From Candidatus Nitrotoga sp. HW29 (GTDB lineage: Bacteria; Pseudomonadota; Gammaproteobacteria; Burkholderiales; Gallionellaceae): a DNA stretch of 64,000 nt. The stretch's first letter is position 1; every line of letters starts with the position of its first letter. The translations under genes and the position numbers were made by a program. The stretch is from contig NZ_CAKMAA020000056.1 in the NCBI RefSeq assembly GCF_924101635.2, positions 1 to 64,000 on the forward strand. Direction: 5' to 3'. Below are positions 18,244-26,690 of the stretch, piece after piece. Below the pieces are notes generated by a model. It was given only the letters and a program-made list of their open reading frames with translations. It was not told the origin of the DNA and did no database searches.

Positions 18244-18665
18244 TATAATTCCCCTTGATTTGTATGTTTATTTATTAAGATGGTGCAACACCATGTAATC
18301 GGTATGTTTTTTTTGGATGCAGACTATATCACGATGTGAGCTTGACTTCATCTTGGACTATTGTGTTTGGATGTATCGGTCAGTCAAACCATACAGTGGT
18401 GGCATCGCCATTTCAAATGTTACTTAGCCTATCCTATAGAATAGAACGTTCGTGAAGCGATGATTATGTATTCCGCCTAGATGCCGTAAGGATAGGTGTC
18501 TATGCTGCTTGGTGGCTGACTTAATTCGGGTAGTCATTATCCGGGCAGTCATCTATAGTTCAAGTTCAGATTCTGTTTACTGACGATAAGTAAGTTTTTC
18601 CGGTTGCATTTCGTGTCAAACTCTGCTGAAATTTAGCATCCTGTTAATTTTATATATTAATTTTC
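18244..18665. promoter_or_regulatory. Divergent control region between mcl and glcD
   Basis: This 422-bp gene-free stretch separates two operons that share glyoxylate, so it should hold both promoters. A perfect inverted repeat ATGGTG-CAA-CACCAT lies at 18280-18294, about 40 bp before mcl, and could be an operator. AT-rich TATATATTAATTTTC precedes the glcD start. I see no convincing -35/-10 pair. Confidence 0.45.
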
Positions 18666-20156
18666 ATGCTAGCCTCAGAAGATGGATTGCCATGCAATCG
18701 AGATACGCATGAAGATCTGCTACGTAAACTGCGAAAGCTGTTACCGCCGGAAGCCGTACTCACTGATAAAGAAGATCTGCGCCCGTTCGAGTGTGACGGG
18801 TTATCGGTTTATCGTCGTTTGCCCTTGGCCGTAGTTTTGCCTGAAACAACCTCACAGGTGCAGGCCATCATGCGTTTATGTCATACGCTGCAGGTGCCCG
18901 TTGTGGCACGCGGTGCAGGTACCGGTTTGTCTGGTGGAGCGCTGCCTTTGTCGAATGGCGTGCTGCTGAGCCTGGCGAAATTTAAACGCATACTTCATAT
19001 CGATTCAGAAAATGCAATGGCCACTTTGCAACCGGGTGTACGCAATCTGGCAATTTCCGATGCCGCCGCCGCGTATGGATTGTATTACGCGCCGGATCCT
19101 TCCTCACAGATTGCCTGCACCATTGGCGGCAATGTCGCGGAAAATTCCGGCGGGGTGCATTGCCTGAAATATGGTCTGACAGTACACAACATTCTGATGT
19201 TGAAAGTCGTGACGATGGAGGGGGAGTTGCTGACCATCGGTTCAGAAACACTGGATTCTCCGGGCTATGATCTGCTGGCATTGATGACGGGTTCGGAGGG
19301 TATGTTGGCGGTGATCGTTGAAGTTACAGTGAAGCTGTTAGCTAAGCCGGAGCGCGCACAAGTTTTGCTGGCGGCTTTTGATGATGTCTTTAAAGCAGGG
19401 GAAGCGGTCGGCGCGATCATCGCTGCCGGTATTATTCCGGCCGGCCTGGAAATGATGGACAAGGTGGCCATTCATGCGTCAGAAGATTATGCGCATGCCG
19501 GATATCCCCGTGATGCAGAGGCGATTTTGTTGTGCGAGCTGGATGGCACCAATGCGGAAGTATCCGAACACATCATGAAAGTGCGCGAAATATTGCATCA
19601 GGGCGGCGCGACCGAGGTGCGTACTGCCGTTAACGAAGCGGAGCGACAGCTATTCTGGAAGGGGCGTAAATCTGCTTTTCCCGCAGTGGGGCGCATTTCA
19701 CCGGATTATTACTGCATGGATGGCACGATTCCGCGCCGCCAATTGCCGCATGTATTGCGCCAGATCAGTTTATGGTCGGAAGAGTATGGCTTGCCGGTGG
19801 CGAATGTATTTCATGCCGGAGATGGCAATCTGCATCCGCTGATTTTGTTCGATGCCAACAAGGATGGCGAACTGGCAGGCACCGAAGAGTTTGGTCAGCG
19901 CATTTTGCAACTGTGCGTTGAGGTGGGTGGATCTATCACCGGTGAACATGGCGTCGGCATGGAAAAAATTAATCAGATGTGTATCCAGTTTAAAGCGCCC
20001 GAACTCAGCCAATTCCATGCGGTTAAAGCCGCTTTTGATCCTGCCGGTTTACTTAATCCCGGGAAAGCGGTGCCCACCTTGCAGCGTTGCGCAGAATTTG
20101 GCGCCATGCACGTCCATCACGGACAACTGCCCCATCCCGAGCTGGAACGTTTCTGA
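18666..20156 (+). CDS. glcD: Glycolate oxidase FAD subunit GlcD
   Basis: A 496-residue FAD-linked oxidase (E. coli GlcD is 499) that oxidises glycolate to glyoxylate with GlcE and GlcF. The PCMH/FAD-binding part shows VVARGAGTGLSGGALPL and IACTIGGNVAENSGGVHCLK, and the C-terminal cap has FHAGDGNLHPLILF and GEHGVGMEKI. No strong ribosome site precedes the ATG at 18666. Its stop overlaps the glcE start. Together with sgaA it provides photorespiratory-type phosphoglycolate salvage, as expected in a Calvin-cycle autotroph (inference). Confidence 0.95.
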   Translation: MLASEDGLPCNRDTHEDLLRKLRKLLPPEAVLTDKEDLRPFECDGLSVYRRLPLAVVLPETTSQVQAIMRLCHTLQVPVVARGAGTGLSGGALPLSNGVLLSLAKFKRILHIDSENAMATLQPGVRNLAISDAAAAYGLYYAPDPSSQIACTIGGNVAENSGGVHCLKYGLTVHNILMLKVVTMEGELLTIGSETLDSPGYDLLALMTGSEGMLAVIVEVTVKLLAKPERAQVLLAAFDDVFKAGEAVGAIIAAGIIPAGLEMMDKVAIHASEDYAHAGYPRDAEAILLCELDGTNAEVSEHIMKVREILHQGGATEVRTAVNEAERQLFWKGRKSAFPAVGRISPDYYCMDGTIPRRQLPHVLRQISLWSEEYGLPVANVFHAGDGNLHPLILFDANKDGELAGTEEFGQRILQLCVEVGGSITGEHGVGMEKINQMCIQFKAPELSQFHAVKAAFDPAGLLNPGKAVPTLQRCAEFGAMHVHHGQLPHPELERF

Positions 20157-21220
20157 TGTCGGCATGCGATATCAGTGAGACACTGCAACAGCAGGTGCGC
20201 AATGCTGTTGGCAACGGGACACCGCTCAAGATAGAAGGCGGTAATAGTAAAATATTTTTAGGACGAGAGATCCACGGCGAAACACTGGATGTCAGCGGCC
20301 ACCGCGGCATCGTTGAGCATGATCCGTGCGAGCTGGTTTTGACTGCACGCAGCGGCACGCCGCTTAAGGAAGTTGAAGCTGCGTTGGCAGAAGCCGGTCA
20401 AATGCTGGCATTCGAGCCGCCACATTTTGGTGACAATGCCACCTTGGGCGGCACCATTGCTTGCGGTCTGTCCGGGCCACGCCGTCCTTTTTGCGGCTCC
20501 GCTCGTGATTTTGTATTGGGCTGTAAGCTGATCAATGGCAAGGGTGAGATATTACGCTTCGGTGGTAAGGTGATAAAAAACGTGGCGGGTTACGATATTT
20601 CGCGTTTGATGGTCGGTGCATATGGCACGCTGGGTGTGTTACTGGAAATCAGCTTGAAAATTTTACCGCGCCCGGCCGCAAGCTACACGCTGGTTCAGGA
20701 ATGTACTCAAGCTGAAGCTATCAGCAAAATGAGTCGCTTGCTGTCCCAACCCGTGCCGGTGGATGCCGCCTGTTATCATGCGGGCCATTGTTATGTGCGC
20801 GTGTCCGGCAGCGAGCAAGCGGTCAAACATGCCCATGAGCATTTGGGCGGCGAAGTGATCGAAAAGTCAGAACCTTTCTGGCACGCCTTACGCGAACATC
20901 ATCTGCCATTTCTTGGTTCTGCGAATCCGTTGTATCGCGTAATGGTAAAGCCCGCCGTGCCTCCGTTAGAAATTGCCGGCGAATGGTTGCTTGATTGGGG
21001 TGGGGCACAGCGTTGGCTAGTGAGTGACGAACCCATTGCGTTGATACGCGAACGCGTCGCTACAGTAGGCGGGCATGTTACCTGGTTTCGGGGCGGAGAA
21101 CATAATGGCGAAATATTTCAGCCGCTCGCTCCACCAGTTTTCGTCATTCATCAACGTTTGAAATCCAGTTTTGATCCAAACGGAATTTTTAACCGAGGGC
21201 GTATTTACGCCGACTTGTAA
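20156..21220 (+). CDS. glcE: Glycolate oxidase subunit GlcE
   Basis: A 354-residue FAD-binding subunit paralogous to GlcD. It has LGGTIACGLSGPRRP and KNVAGYDISRLMVGAYGTLGV, the second FAD-binding segment. The start at 20156 overlaps the glcD TGA by one base (TGATG) and gives the usual length; the longer frame (from 20087) is inside glcD. It is five bases before glcF. Confidence 0.93.
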   Translation: MSACDISETLQQQVRNAVGNGTPLKIEGGNSKIFLGREIHGETLDVSGHRGIVEHDPCELVLTARSGTPLKEVEAALAEAGQMLAFEPPHFGDNATLGGTIACGLSGPRRPFCGSARDFVLGCKLINGKGEILRFGGKVIKNVAGYDISRLMVGAYGTLGVLLEISLKILPRPAASYTLVQECTQAEAISKMSRLLSQPVPVDAACYHAGHCYVRVSGSEQAVKHAHEHLGGEVIEKSEPFWHALREHHLPFLGSANPLYRVMVKPAVPPLEIAGEWLLDWGGAQRWLVSDEPIALIRERVATVGGHVTWFRGGEHNGEIFQPLAPPVFVIHQRLKSSFDPNGIFNRGRIYADL

Positions 21221-21225
21221 GCCAT

Positions 21226-22443
21226 ATGCAAACCGCCATTTCTCCTGAACTCCTTGCTAACCCCGAAATCGCCGAAGCCAATGCGATCCTGCGCTCTTGT
21301 GTGCACTGCGGATTTTGCAACGCCACTTGTCCCACCTATCAATTGCTCGGTAACGAACTGGATGGGCCGCGCGGACGTATTTATTTGATCAAGGAAATGC
21401 TGGAAGGCAATCAATCCAGCGAGAAGACGCAATTGCATCTGGATCGTTGCCTGACCTGCCGCGCCTGCGAAACAACCTGTCCTTCCGGGGTGCAGTATGG
21501 TCGTTTGATTGATATCGGACGACAGGTCATTGAGGAACGCGCGCCGCGTCCGTTGTGGCAAAAAATTGTGCGCCGCAGTCTGTTGACAGTGCTGCCGTAT
21601 CCCAAGCGTTTTGCCTTGGCACTGGGCATTGGCCGCGTAGTGCGCCCATTGTTACCCCTCTCTTTGCAACGTAAAATTCCGGCGCAACGATCGGCACAGT
21701 CAGCCCGTCCGCAAGCCACTCATCCACGCAGCATGTTGATATTGGAAGGCTGCGTACAATCGCTGAGTGCGCCCAATATCAACACGGCTGCTGCACGTGT
21801 GCTGGATAAGCTGGGCATTGCTTTAGTCAGCGCCGCCAGAGCCGGTTGCTGTGGCGCCTTGAACCAGCACTTGGCTGATAGTGACGGGGCACATGACATG
21901 ATGCGCCGCAATATTGATGCCTGGTGGCCCTATATTGAGCAAGGCGCAGAGGCGATTGTGATGAGCTCCAGTGGCTGCGGCCTGATGGTGAAAGAATATG
22001 GCAAAACGTTGAACCACGATCCGGACTATGCCGTAAAGGCGGCACGCATCAGCGAACTCACACGTGATTTGAGCGAAATTTTGAGTCGTGAAGATTTGAG
22101 TGCCTTGGCCGATGTCGGCAAAGGGATGCGCGTCGCTTATCAATCGTCTTGTACTTTGCAGCACGGGCAAAAACTGCGGGGTGTTGTTGAAACCATCCTG
22201 AAAAACTGCGGATATACGCTGATGCCCGTTGCTGATAGCCACCTGTGCTGTGGCGCGGCGGGTACTTATACCTTGATGCAACCCGTGCTGTCACAACAGT
22301 TGCTGGAAAATAAATTGAATGCACTACAACAGGGCGCGGCCGAGGTTATCGCCACCGCCAATATTGGCTGCCAGCTACATCTGGAAAGTGCAGCCCGTTT
22401 ACCGGTAAAACATTGGATTGAATTATTGCAATCATTTCCCTAA
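21226..22443 (+). CDS. glcF: Glycolate oxidase iron-sulfur subunit GlcF
   Basis: A 405-residue electron-transfer subunit. Two 4Fe-4S motifs are visible, CVHCGFCNATCP (C25-C35) and CLTCRACETTCP. Two CCG-domain motifs follow (GCCGALNQH and CCGAAGTY), as in GlcF/heterodisulfide-reductase-like proteins. Electrons from GlcD pass through it, probably to quinone at the membrane. It completes the glcDEF unit. Confidence 0.95.
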   Translation: MQTAISPELLANPEIAEANAILRSCVHCGFCNATCPTYQLLGNELDGPRGRIYLIKEMLEGNQSSEKTQLHLDRCLTCRACETTCPSGVQYGRLIDIGRQVIEERAPRPLWQKIVRRSLLTVLPYPKRFALALGIGRVVRPLLPLSLQRKIPAQRSAQSARPQATHPRSMLILEGCVQSLSAPNINTAAARVLDKLGIALVSAARAGCCGALNQHLADSDGAHDMMRRNIDAWWPYIEQGAEAIVMSSSGCGLMVKEYGKTLNHDPDYAVKAARISELTRDLSEILSREDLSALADVGKGMRVAYQSSCTLQHGQKLRGVVETILKNCGYTLMPVADSHLCCGAAGTYTLMQPVLSQQLLENKLNALQQGAAEVIATANIGCQLHLESAARLPVKHWIELLQSFP

Positions 22444-22519
22444 TAAGAGACGACTGAAAGCAGTGAAAAAAGTTAAAATGCCACAATTAATGAATCGAAA
22501 CCTGAAAGGAGAATAAAGC

Positions 22520-23701
22520 ATGGCAATAAAATCGTTCCATCCCCCGCAACGCATTTTGATGGGCCCAGGCCCTTCGGATGTCAGCTCACGTGTGCTGGAG
22601 GCCTTATCGCGCCCCACCATTGGCCATCTCGATCCAGTGTTCGTCACCATGATGGACGAAATGAAAGAGTTGTTGAAGTACGCTTTCCAGACTAAAAATG
22701 AATTGACTATGCCCGTTTCCGCCCCAGGCTCGGCCGGAATGGAAACCTGTTTCGTCAACCTGGTCGAACCCGGTGACAAAGTCATCGTATGTCAAAACGG
22801 TGTGTTCGGCGGACGCATGAAGGAAAATGTTGAGCGCAGCGGCGGCATTGCTGTGATGGTGCAGGACGATTGGGGACGCGCAGTTGATCCACAAAAAGTG
22901 GAAGATGCACTCAAGGCCAATCCTGATGCCAAAATTGTTGCGTTTGTGCACGCGGAAACTTCCACAGGCGCTCAATCTGATGCCAAAACCTTGTCGGCGC
23001 TTGCTCACAAACATGGTTGTCTGGTCATTGTGGACGCAGTCACATCACTCGCTGGTTCGCCACTCAAGGTCGATGAATGGCAAATAGACGCGATTTATTC
23101 CGGCACGCAAAAATGTCTCTCCTGCACCCCTGGGCTTTCTCCGGTCAGTTTTAGCCCACTCGCGCTGGAGAAAATCAAGAATCGCAAGAGCAAAGTGCAA
23201 AGTTGGTTCCTGGATCTGAATCTGGTCATGAGCTATTGGGGCGGTTCAACTAAACGTGCCTACCACCACACTGCGCCGATCAATGCGCTATATGGCCTGC
23301 ACGAAGCATTGGTGATATTGCAGGAAGAAGGCCTGGAAAACTCATGGGCCCGCCACACGAAAAACCACCTTGCTCTGCGTGCCGGCCTGGAAGCAATGGG
23401 ATTGAAATTTGTGGTACCAGAATCTGAACGCCTGCCGCAATTGAATGCCCTTACCATTCCAGAGGGTGTGGATGATGGCGCTGTACGTTCCGCCCTGCTA
23501 AACGATTACCAACTGGAAATTGGTGCGGGCTTGGGCGTAATGGCGGGCAAGGTATGGCGCATAGGCTTGATGGGTCACGCCAGCAATCAGAGTAATATTT
23601 TGATATGCCTCGGTGCGCTGGATGACGTATTGGGCAGAATGAAGGCACCGGTTCAGCATGGCGTGGCAGTAGCTGCAGCGCAAAAAGTACTGGCGAGCTG
23701 A
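22520..23701 (+). CDS. sgaA: Serine-glyoxylate aminotransferase
   Basis: A 393-residue class V PLP aminotransferase that converts glyoxylate and serine to glycine and hydroxypyruvate. The PLP lysine lies in YSGTQKCLSC; PGPSDVSSRVL, AETSTGAQSD and DAVTSLAGSPLKVDEW are family-typical. AAGGAGAATAAAGC before the ATG is a good ribosome site. A 76-bp gap separates it from glcF, consistent with one operon, and a terminator follows. Alanine-glyoxylate aminotransferase activity is possible in the same family. Confidence 0.92.
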   Translation: MAIKSFHPPQRILMGPGPSDVSSRVLEALSRPTIGHLDPVFVTMMDEMKELLKYAFQTKNELTMPVSAPGSAGMETCFVNLVEPGDKVIVCQNGVFGGRMKENVERSGGIAVMVQDDWGRAVDPQKVEDALKANPDAKIVAFVHAETSTGAQSDAKTLSALAHKHGCLVIVDAVTSLAGSPLKVDEWQIDAIYSGTQKCLSCTPGLSPVSFSPLALEKIKNRKSKVQSWFLDLNLVMSYWGGSTKRAYHHTAPINALYGLHEALVILQEEGLENSWARHTKNHLALRAGLEAMGLKFVVPESERLPQLNALTIPEGVDDGAVRSALLNDYQLEIGAGLGVMAGKVWRIGLMGHASNQSNILICLGALDDVLGRMKAPVQHGVAVAAAQKVLAS

Positions 23702-23821
23702 TTTGTTTTACGGCCCTCAATGGGTATTGAGGGTAAAAAATTATGATGTGAATGTGTGCAAGTAGCCATAAGGTATCACAGACATTTTTAATCAGTATAT
23801 GCAGTAATATTTGCTTTCCGG

Positions 23822-23855
23822 AATCCCCTTTTGTGTTGAACAAAGGGGGATTTTT
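23822..23855 (+). terminator. Intrinsic terminator of the glcDEF-sgaA operon
   Basis: AATCCCCTTTTG pairs with CAAAGGGGGATT (12 bp, one G-U) around TGTTGAA, and five T follow at once. It lies 120 bp after the sgaA stop in the right direction. An earlier hairpin at 23714-23733 (CCCTCAAT/ATTGAGGG) lacks a T tract. Confidence 0.75.
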
Positions 23856-23981
23856 CATGGTGCATTGGGATATATATGAGCAAACGGTGATACCGGAGGT
23901 TTGCTCAATAAGGCAGCATTACACCCCATCCTTGCTTTTGACGAAAAAGCGCTTAATATTGCCGTCAAAAGGAGACTCATT

Positions 23982-24173
23982 ATGCGCACAGTTAAATTTA
24001 CATTTTGGCAGGACGGCGAGTGCTTCGTCGGCTTTTTGAATGAATATCCAGACTATCAAACTCAAGGAATGCATAAGGAAGAGCTTGCCGAAAATTTGAA
24101 GGACTTGCTGAATGATCTGGAATTAGGGCATGTGCCATATATTCGCAAGGTAGAAGAGCTGATGGTTGCATAA
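23982..24173 (+). CDS. hicB: HicB-family antitoxin
   Basis: A 63-residue HicB-like antitoxin with partial RNase-H-like fold: MRTVKFTFWQDGECFVG, LNEYPDYQTQG, and the ending VPYIRKVEELMVA. In HicAB modules it binds and neutralises the HicA mRNA interferase and represses the operon. AAAGGAGACTC before 23982 decides the start; the longer frame from 23901 has no ribosome site. The hicA gene begins directly at the next base after its stop but is frameshifted, so this antitoxin appears to lack an active partner. Confidence 0.85.
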   Translation: MRTVKFTFWQDGECFVGFLNEYPDYQTQGMHKEELAENLKDLLNDLELGHVPYIRKVEELMVA

Positions 24174-24346
24174 ATGAAAAGGTGTGACTTAGTCAAGGCG
24201 CTTGAAGATATAGGATGCATCCTCATCCGTCACGGTGTCGGCATGATTGGTACATTAACCAGCAGGCCAGACAATCTCAACCCATCCCTCGCCATAACGA
24301 AATCAACGATAACCTTGCAAAATCCATAATCAAGAAACTAAGCTAG
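24174..24346 (+). pseudogene. hicA: Frameshifted HicA toxin
   Basis: The start reads MKRCDLVKALEDIGCILIRHG, typical HicA (dsRBD-like mRNA interferase). The frame is then lost. In another frame HDWYINQQARQSQPIPRH continues to NEINDNLAKSIIKKLS and a stop at 24346. Restoring one G near 24236 would give HGGRHDWYIN, the usual segment with the catalytic histidine. As written, the toxin ends in unrelated residues and should be inactive. Confidence 0.8.
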
Positions 24347-24457
24347 CGCCTTGCATACAGACGTTTAGCATTTATCTCCACGCGCGGAACGTTCTATGAA
24401 TTTGGACCGGCCTCCGCGTGCAGATTACTGTCTTTAAAAGGCTAGGCGTTGGCTATT

Positions 24458-24885
24458 ATGGTGATCAAATTGCACAAAATAGGAATACGCCTCATGGACA
24501 ATACCTCCGGTGAAGCTTCTAAGCATTTCGCGGAATTCACAGATGTTGAATGGCGTCAACTGAATAACTATTTGAGTCATGTCGCTGACCTGCATTCCAC
24601 TCAGTTCATAATAAAAGGGAAGGCGTTCGATTAAACTTTGATTGGAAAGAAGGAAGTAATCCGAAATGGAGCGTTAAAGTCCCTCCCGTCGACGATGTAT
24701 CCGCTTTTCTTCATCGATTGCGTCCGCTGATCCTCCAAGGTGAGCTAGCTTGTTTCCAACAGGTACGGAAAGTACTCAATCAAAGATTGAAAGATGCTCC
24801 AATTCATTCATTCATGAAACGGCTCAGTGAAGTTTTTAATCTCTACGGGTTCAATTCCCCGCTCCTTGGAGCGAAGGCTGGTTGA
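24458..24885 (+). pseudogene. Frameshifted gene of unknown function
   Basis: The first frame (from about 24458) reads through GEASKHFAEFTDVEWRQLNN to IIKGKAFD and a stop near 24634. One base is missing near 24628: in the next frame LNFDWKEGSNPKWSVKVPPV continues for about 84 codons (FLHRLRPLILQGEL, RKVLNQRLKDAP) to a TGA at 24885. Joined, it would give about 140 residues. It recalls small conserved hypothetical proteins of defence or mobile islands, but I cannot name a family. Confidence 0.6.
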
Positions 24886-24912
24886 AAGCCAGCGGCTTGA
24901 AAAGCGTAGTTA

Positions 24913-24942
24913 ATACCCCGTAGCTTGCTGCGGGGTGCTTTA
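24913..24942 (+). terminator. Probable terminator after the frameshifted gene
   Basis: ACCCCGTAGC and GCTGCGGGGT form a 10-bp stem with one wobble and a very tight loop, followed by GCTTTATT. It lies just downstream of the broken gene and before the next ORF. Confidence 0.45.
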
Positions 24943-24953
24943 TTGGCAGAGAG

Positions 24954-25217
24954 ATGCAAAAGTTAATTGCCATGGAGTCTAACGACTGCATAGTGAATTC
25001 AGAAAAGATGCTTTTTACTTGGTTAAACGCTTACGAATACCACCGGGGAGTCGATAAACAAGAATTCCTCGAAAGCCACAATAAGATTATGCCAACTGAT
25101 TGGTCGAGTGGTGTATTCTTAATTTTTCTATGTGAGAAGGAAAGAGCAATCTCTAATCTGGGTGTTCTCGTTGAAGTTGTGCTCGGAAAGAGGAGCTCAT
25201 TCTCGTTAAGTCAATGA
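24954..25217 (+). CDS. Small hypothetical protein
   Basis: An 87-residue ORF preceded by GGCAGAGAG; an in-frame ATG at 24972 (MESNDCIVNSEKM) is an alternative start. It contains a hydrophobic patch SSGVFLIFLCEKER but no clear membrane span. It is not recognised. Its place among accessory genes and the presence of a plausible ribosome site are the only support. Confidence 0.4.
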   Translation: MQKLIAMESNDCIVNSEKMLFTWLNAYEYHRGVDKQEFLESHNKIMPTDWSSGVFLIFLCEKERAISNLGVLVEVVLGKRSSFSLSQ

Positions 25218-25261
25218 GCCATTATGCTTTATAGATCAACCCGCCAGTTAAGAGGGGCTAT

Positions 25262-26117
25262 GTGAATAAAACTTTGTGCAGCCCCTTATTTTATAAGTCT
25301 TTGACAGGAGTGTTCGTGCGACATTTTGTTGCGTATCACAATGCTGAAAAAATGGGTCATGAATATGAGCCTATTGGCGAGTATGCGTTTTTCAGCCGAA
25401 AGACTCTCACATTCTTGGAACGAACAGTTGGTTCGATGGTGTGGGTTATAAATGGCTCTCGGTCGAAGGCTCGCAATACGATCTACACGCTTTGCGCGGT
25501 TTATATGCCGAATGAAGTCATTGACGCCAATGAAGTGGCTTTTGATTACATCATCGCGGGTACTGTTGGTCATGACTTTGATCCGCCCATTGAGTTAAAT
25601 CATCTGCCTTGGTTCGCTGGTTTTCTCAAGTCGCAAAGCAACTTTAGCCTTGGTATCAGTGAAATAAAAGTTTCAACTGCTATCGACTATTTGAACTCAT
25701 TGGCGAAAAGCCTTGATGTTGAGCATGTTACGTCCACTGACGAGATTAGCTTTCCGCTCGACTTGGATATTCTGGGTATCGAAGCATTAGAGGGTATGAC
25801 AACTTACATTTCTCATCTGCGTAGAGAGAGAAATAAAGCGGTCACAGACGCAAAAAAAGAACAGGCCATTGCCCTATATGGTCGTCTGGTGTGTGAGGCT
25901 TGCGGGTTTGATTTTTCTGTTTTTTTACGGAAAGTTGGGTGAAGGATATTGTGAGGTTCATCACAAAATCCCCCTTGCTTCGTTTGATGCCAAGAGAGTT
26001 ACCAGGCTTGATGATCTGGCTATCGTTTGCTCAAATTGCCATAGGATGATTCACCGAAAAACACCAATGCCGAGTGTGACGGAACTTGAGGCGCAGATCA
26101 GTGGTGTAAAGACCTAA
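25262..26117 (+). pseudogene. HNH endonuclease gene with a frameshift in a T7 run
   Basis: The first frame (GTG start at 25262 after GAGGGG) gives 226 residues and stops just after CEACGFDFSVF. The second frame carries EGYCEVHHKIPLASFDAK and CSNCHRMIHRKTP, ending at 26117. Together they make a complete HNH nuclease with CxxC, HH, N and CxxCH metal/active-site residues, about 284 aa. The switch lies in seven T at 25920-25926; six T would restore the frame (VFYGKLGEGY). It resembles restriction or phage-defence HNH enzymes. Real loss, phase variation or a sequencing error cannot be told apart here. Confidence 0.75.
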
Positions 26118-26199
26118 CTCTAACTCAAGTGCGTAGTCCTTTGGTTTCACCTTAGGGCTTTTCAATATTTTCTAGCATTAAAGCTGCTGAGATTTGCAT

Positions 26200-26400
26200 A
26201 TGCCTCCCACAGTATTTCGTCAAGGCGCATTTCGATTTTTCTTCTTTTCGCGCGAAGAGCCTCGTGTGCATATTCATGTTACGCATACAGACGGTGAAGC
26301 CAAGTTCTGCTTGGAACCCCAGATTGAGTTAGCCATGAACCAAGGGCTTTCAACAAAGCAGATTAATGAAGCATCGTTGTTGGTGCAGGATCATTTATGA
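26200..26400 (+). CDS. DUF4160 protein
   Basis: A 66-residue protein of the DUF4160 family: FRQGAFRFFFFSREEPRVHIHV and AKFCLEPQIELA are the typical core. It overlaps the DUF2442 gene by four bases. Such pairs occur widely in mobile islands and have been suggested to be toxin-antitoxin-like; the activity is not known. An in-frame TTG at 26194 is an alternative start, but ATG 26200 fits the family. Confidence 0.75.
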   Translation: MPPTVFRQGAFRFFFFSREEPRVHIHVTHTDGEAKFCLEPQIELAMNQGLSTKQINEASLLVQDHL

Positions 26401-26690
26401 GGAGATTATCCATGCCTGGCGTAGCTACTTCTGAAATCGAAGTTTTCTTAGCGTCAAACAAGGGGTTTTGGTTGTTGTTGAAGGACGAGGAACTTTTTGT
26501 TCCCTATGAAGAGTTTCCTTGGTTCAAGCAGGCTACTCTGGAGCAAATTACTACCGTCGAATGGCCAACCCTTAATCATCTCTATTGGCCTTTGCTTGAT
26601 GTTGATCTGGCTGTGGAATCTATTCGCAACCCAAGCCAATTTCCATTGGTCGCTAAGTCTATAAATCTACAGCGAGTGGATAAGCCATAA
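26397..26690 (+). CDS. DUF2442 protein
   Basis: A 97-residue protein with the DUF2442 pattern: LLLKDEELFVPYEEFPWFK, HLYWPLLDVDLAVESIRNP and the FPLV end. It starts in the ATGA overlap with the DUF4160 gene, so the two are translated together. The probable start may be internal (MPGVATSEIEV at 26412). Partner of the DUF4160 protein; function unproven. Confidence 0.75.
   Translation: MRRLSMPGVATSEIEVFLASNKGFWLLLKDEELFVPYEEFPWFKQATLEQITTVEWPTLNHLYWPLLDVDLAVESIRNPSQFPLVAKSINLQRVDKP

Noticed and set aside
23714-23733. Hairpin CCCTCAAT/ATTGAGGG as the sgaA terminator
   Set aside because: It is followed by A-rich sequence and not by a T run; the hairpin at 23822-23855 fits much better.
23752-24039. 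95-codon ORF after sgaA
   Set aside because: It spans the terminator hairpin and the hicB ribosome site in a different frame.
24347-24457. Possible integron attC site between accessory genes
   Set aside because: No matching R'/R'' core sites (GTTRRRY and RYYYAAC) in inverted arrangement could be found, and no integrase is in the window.
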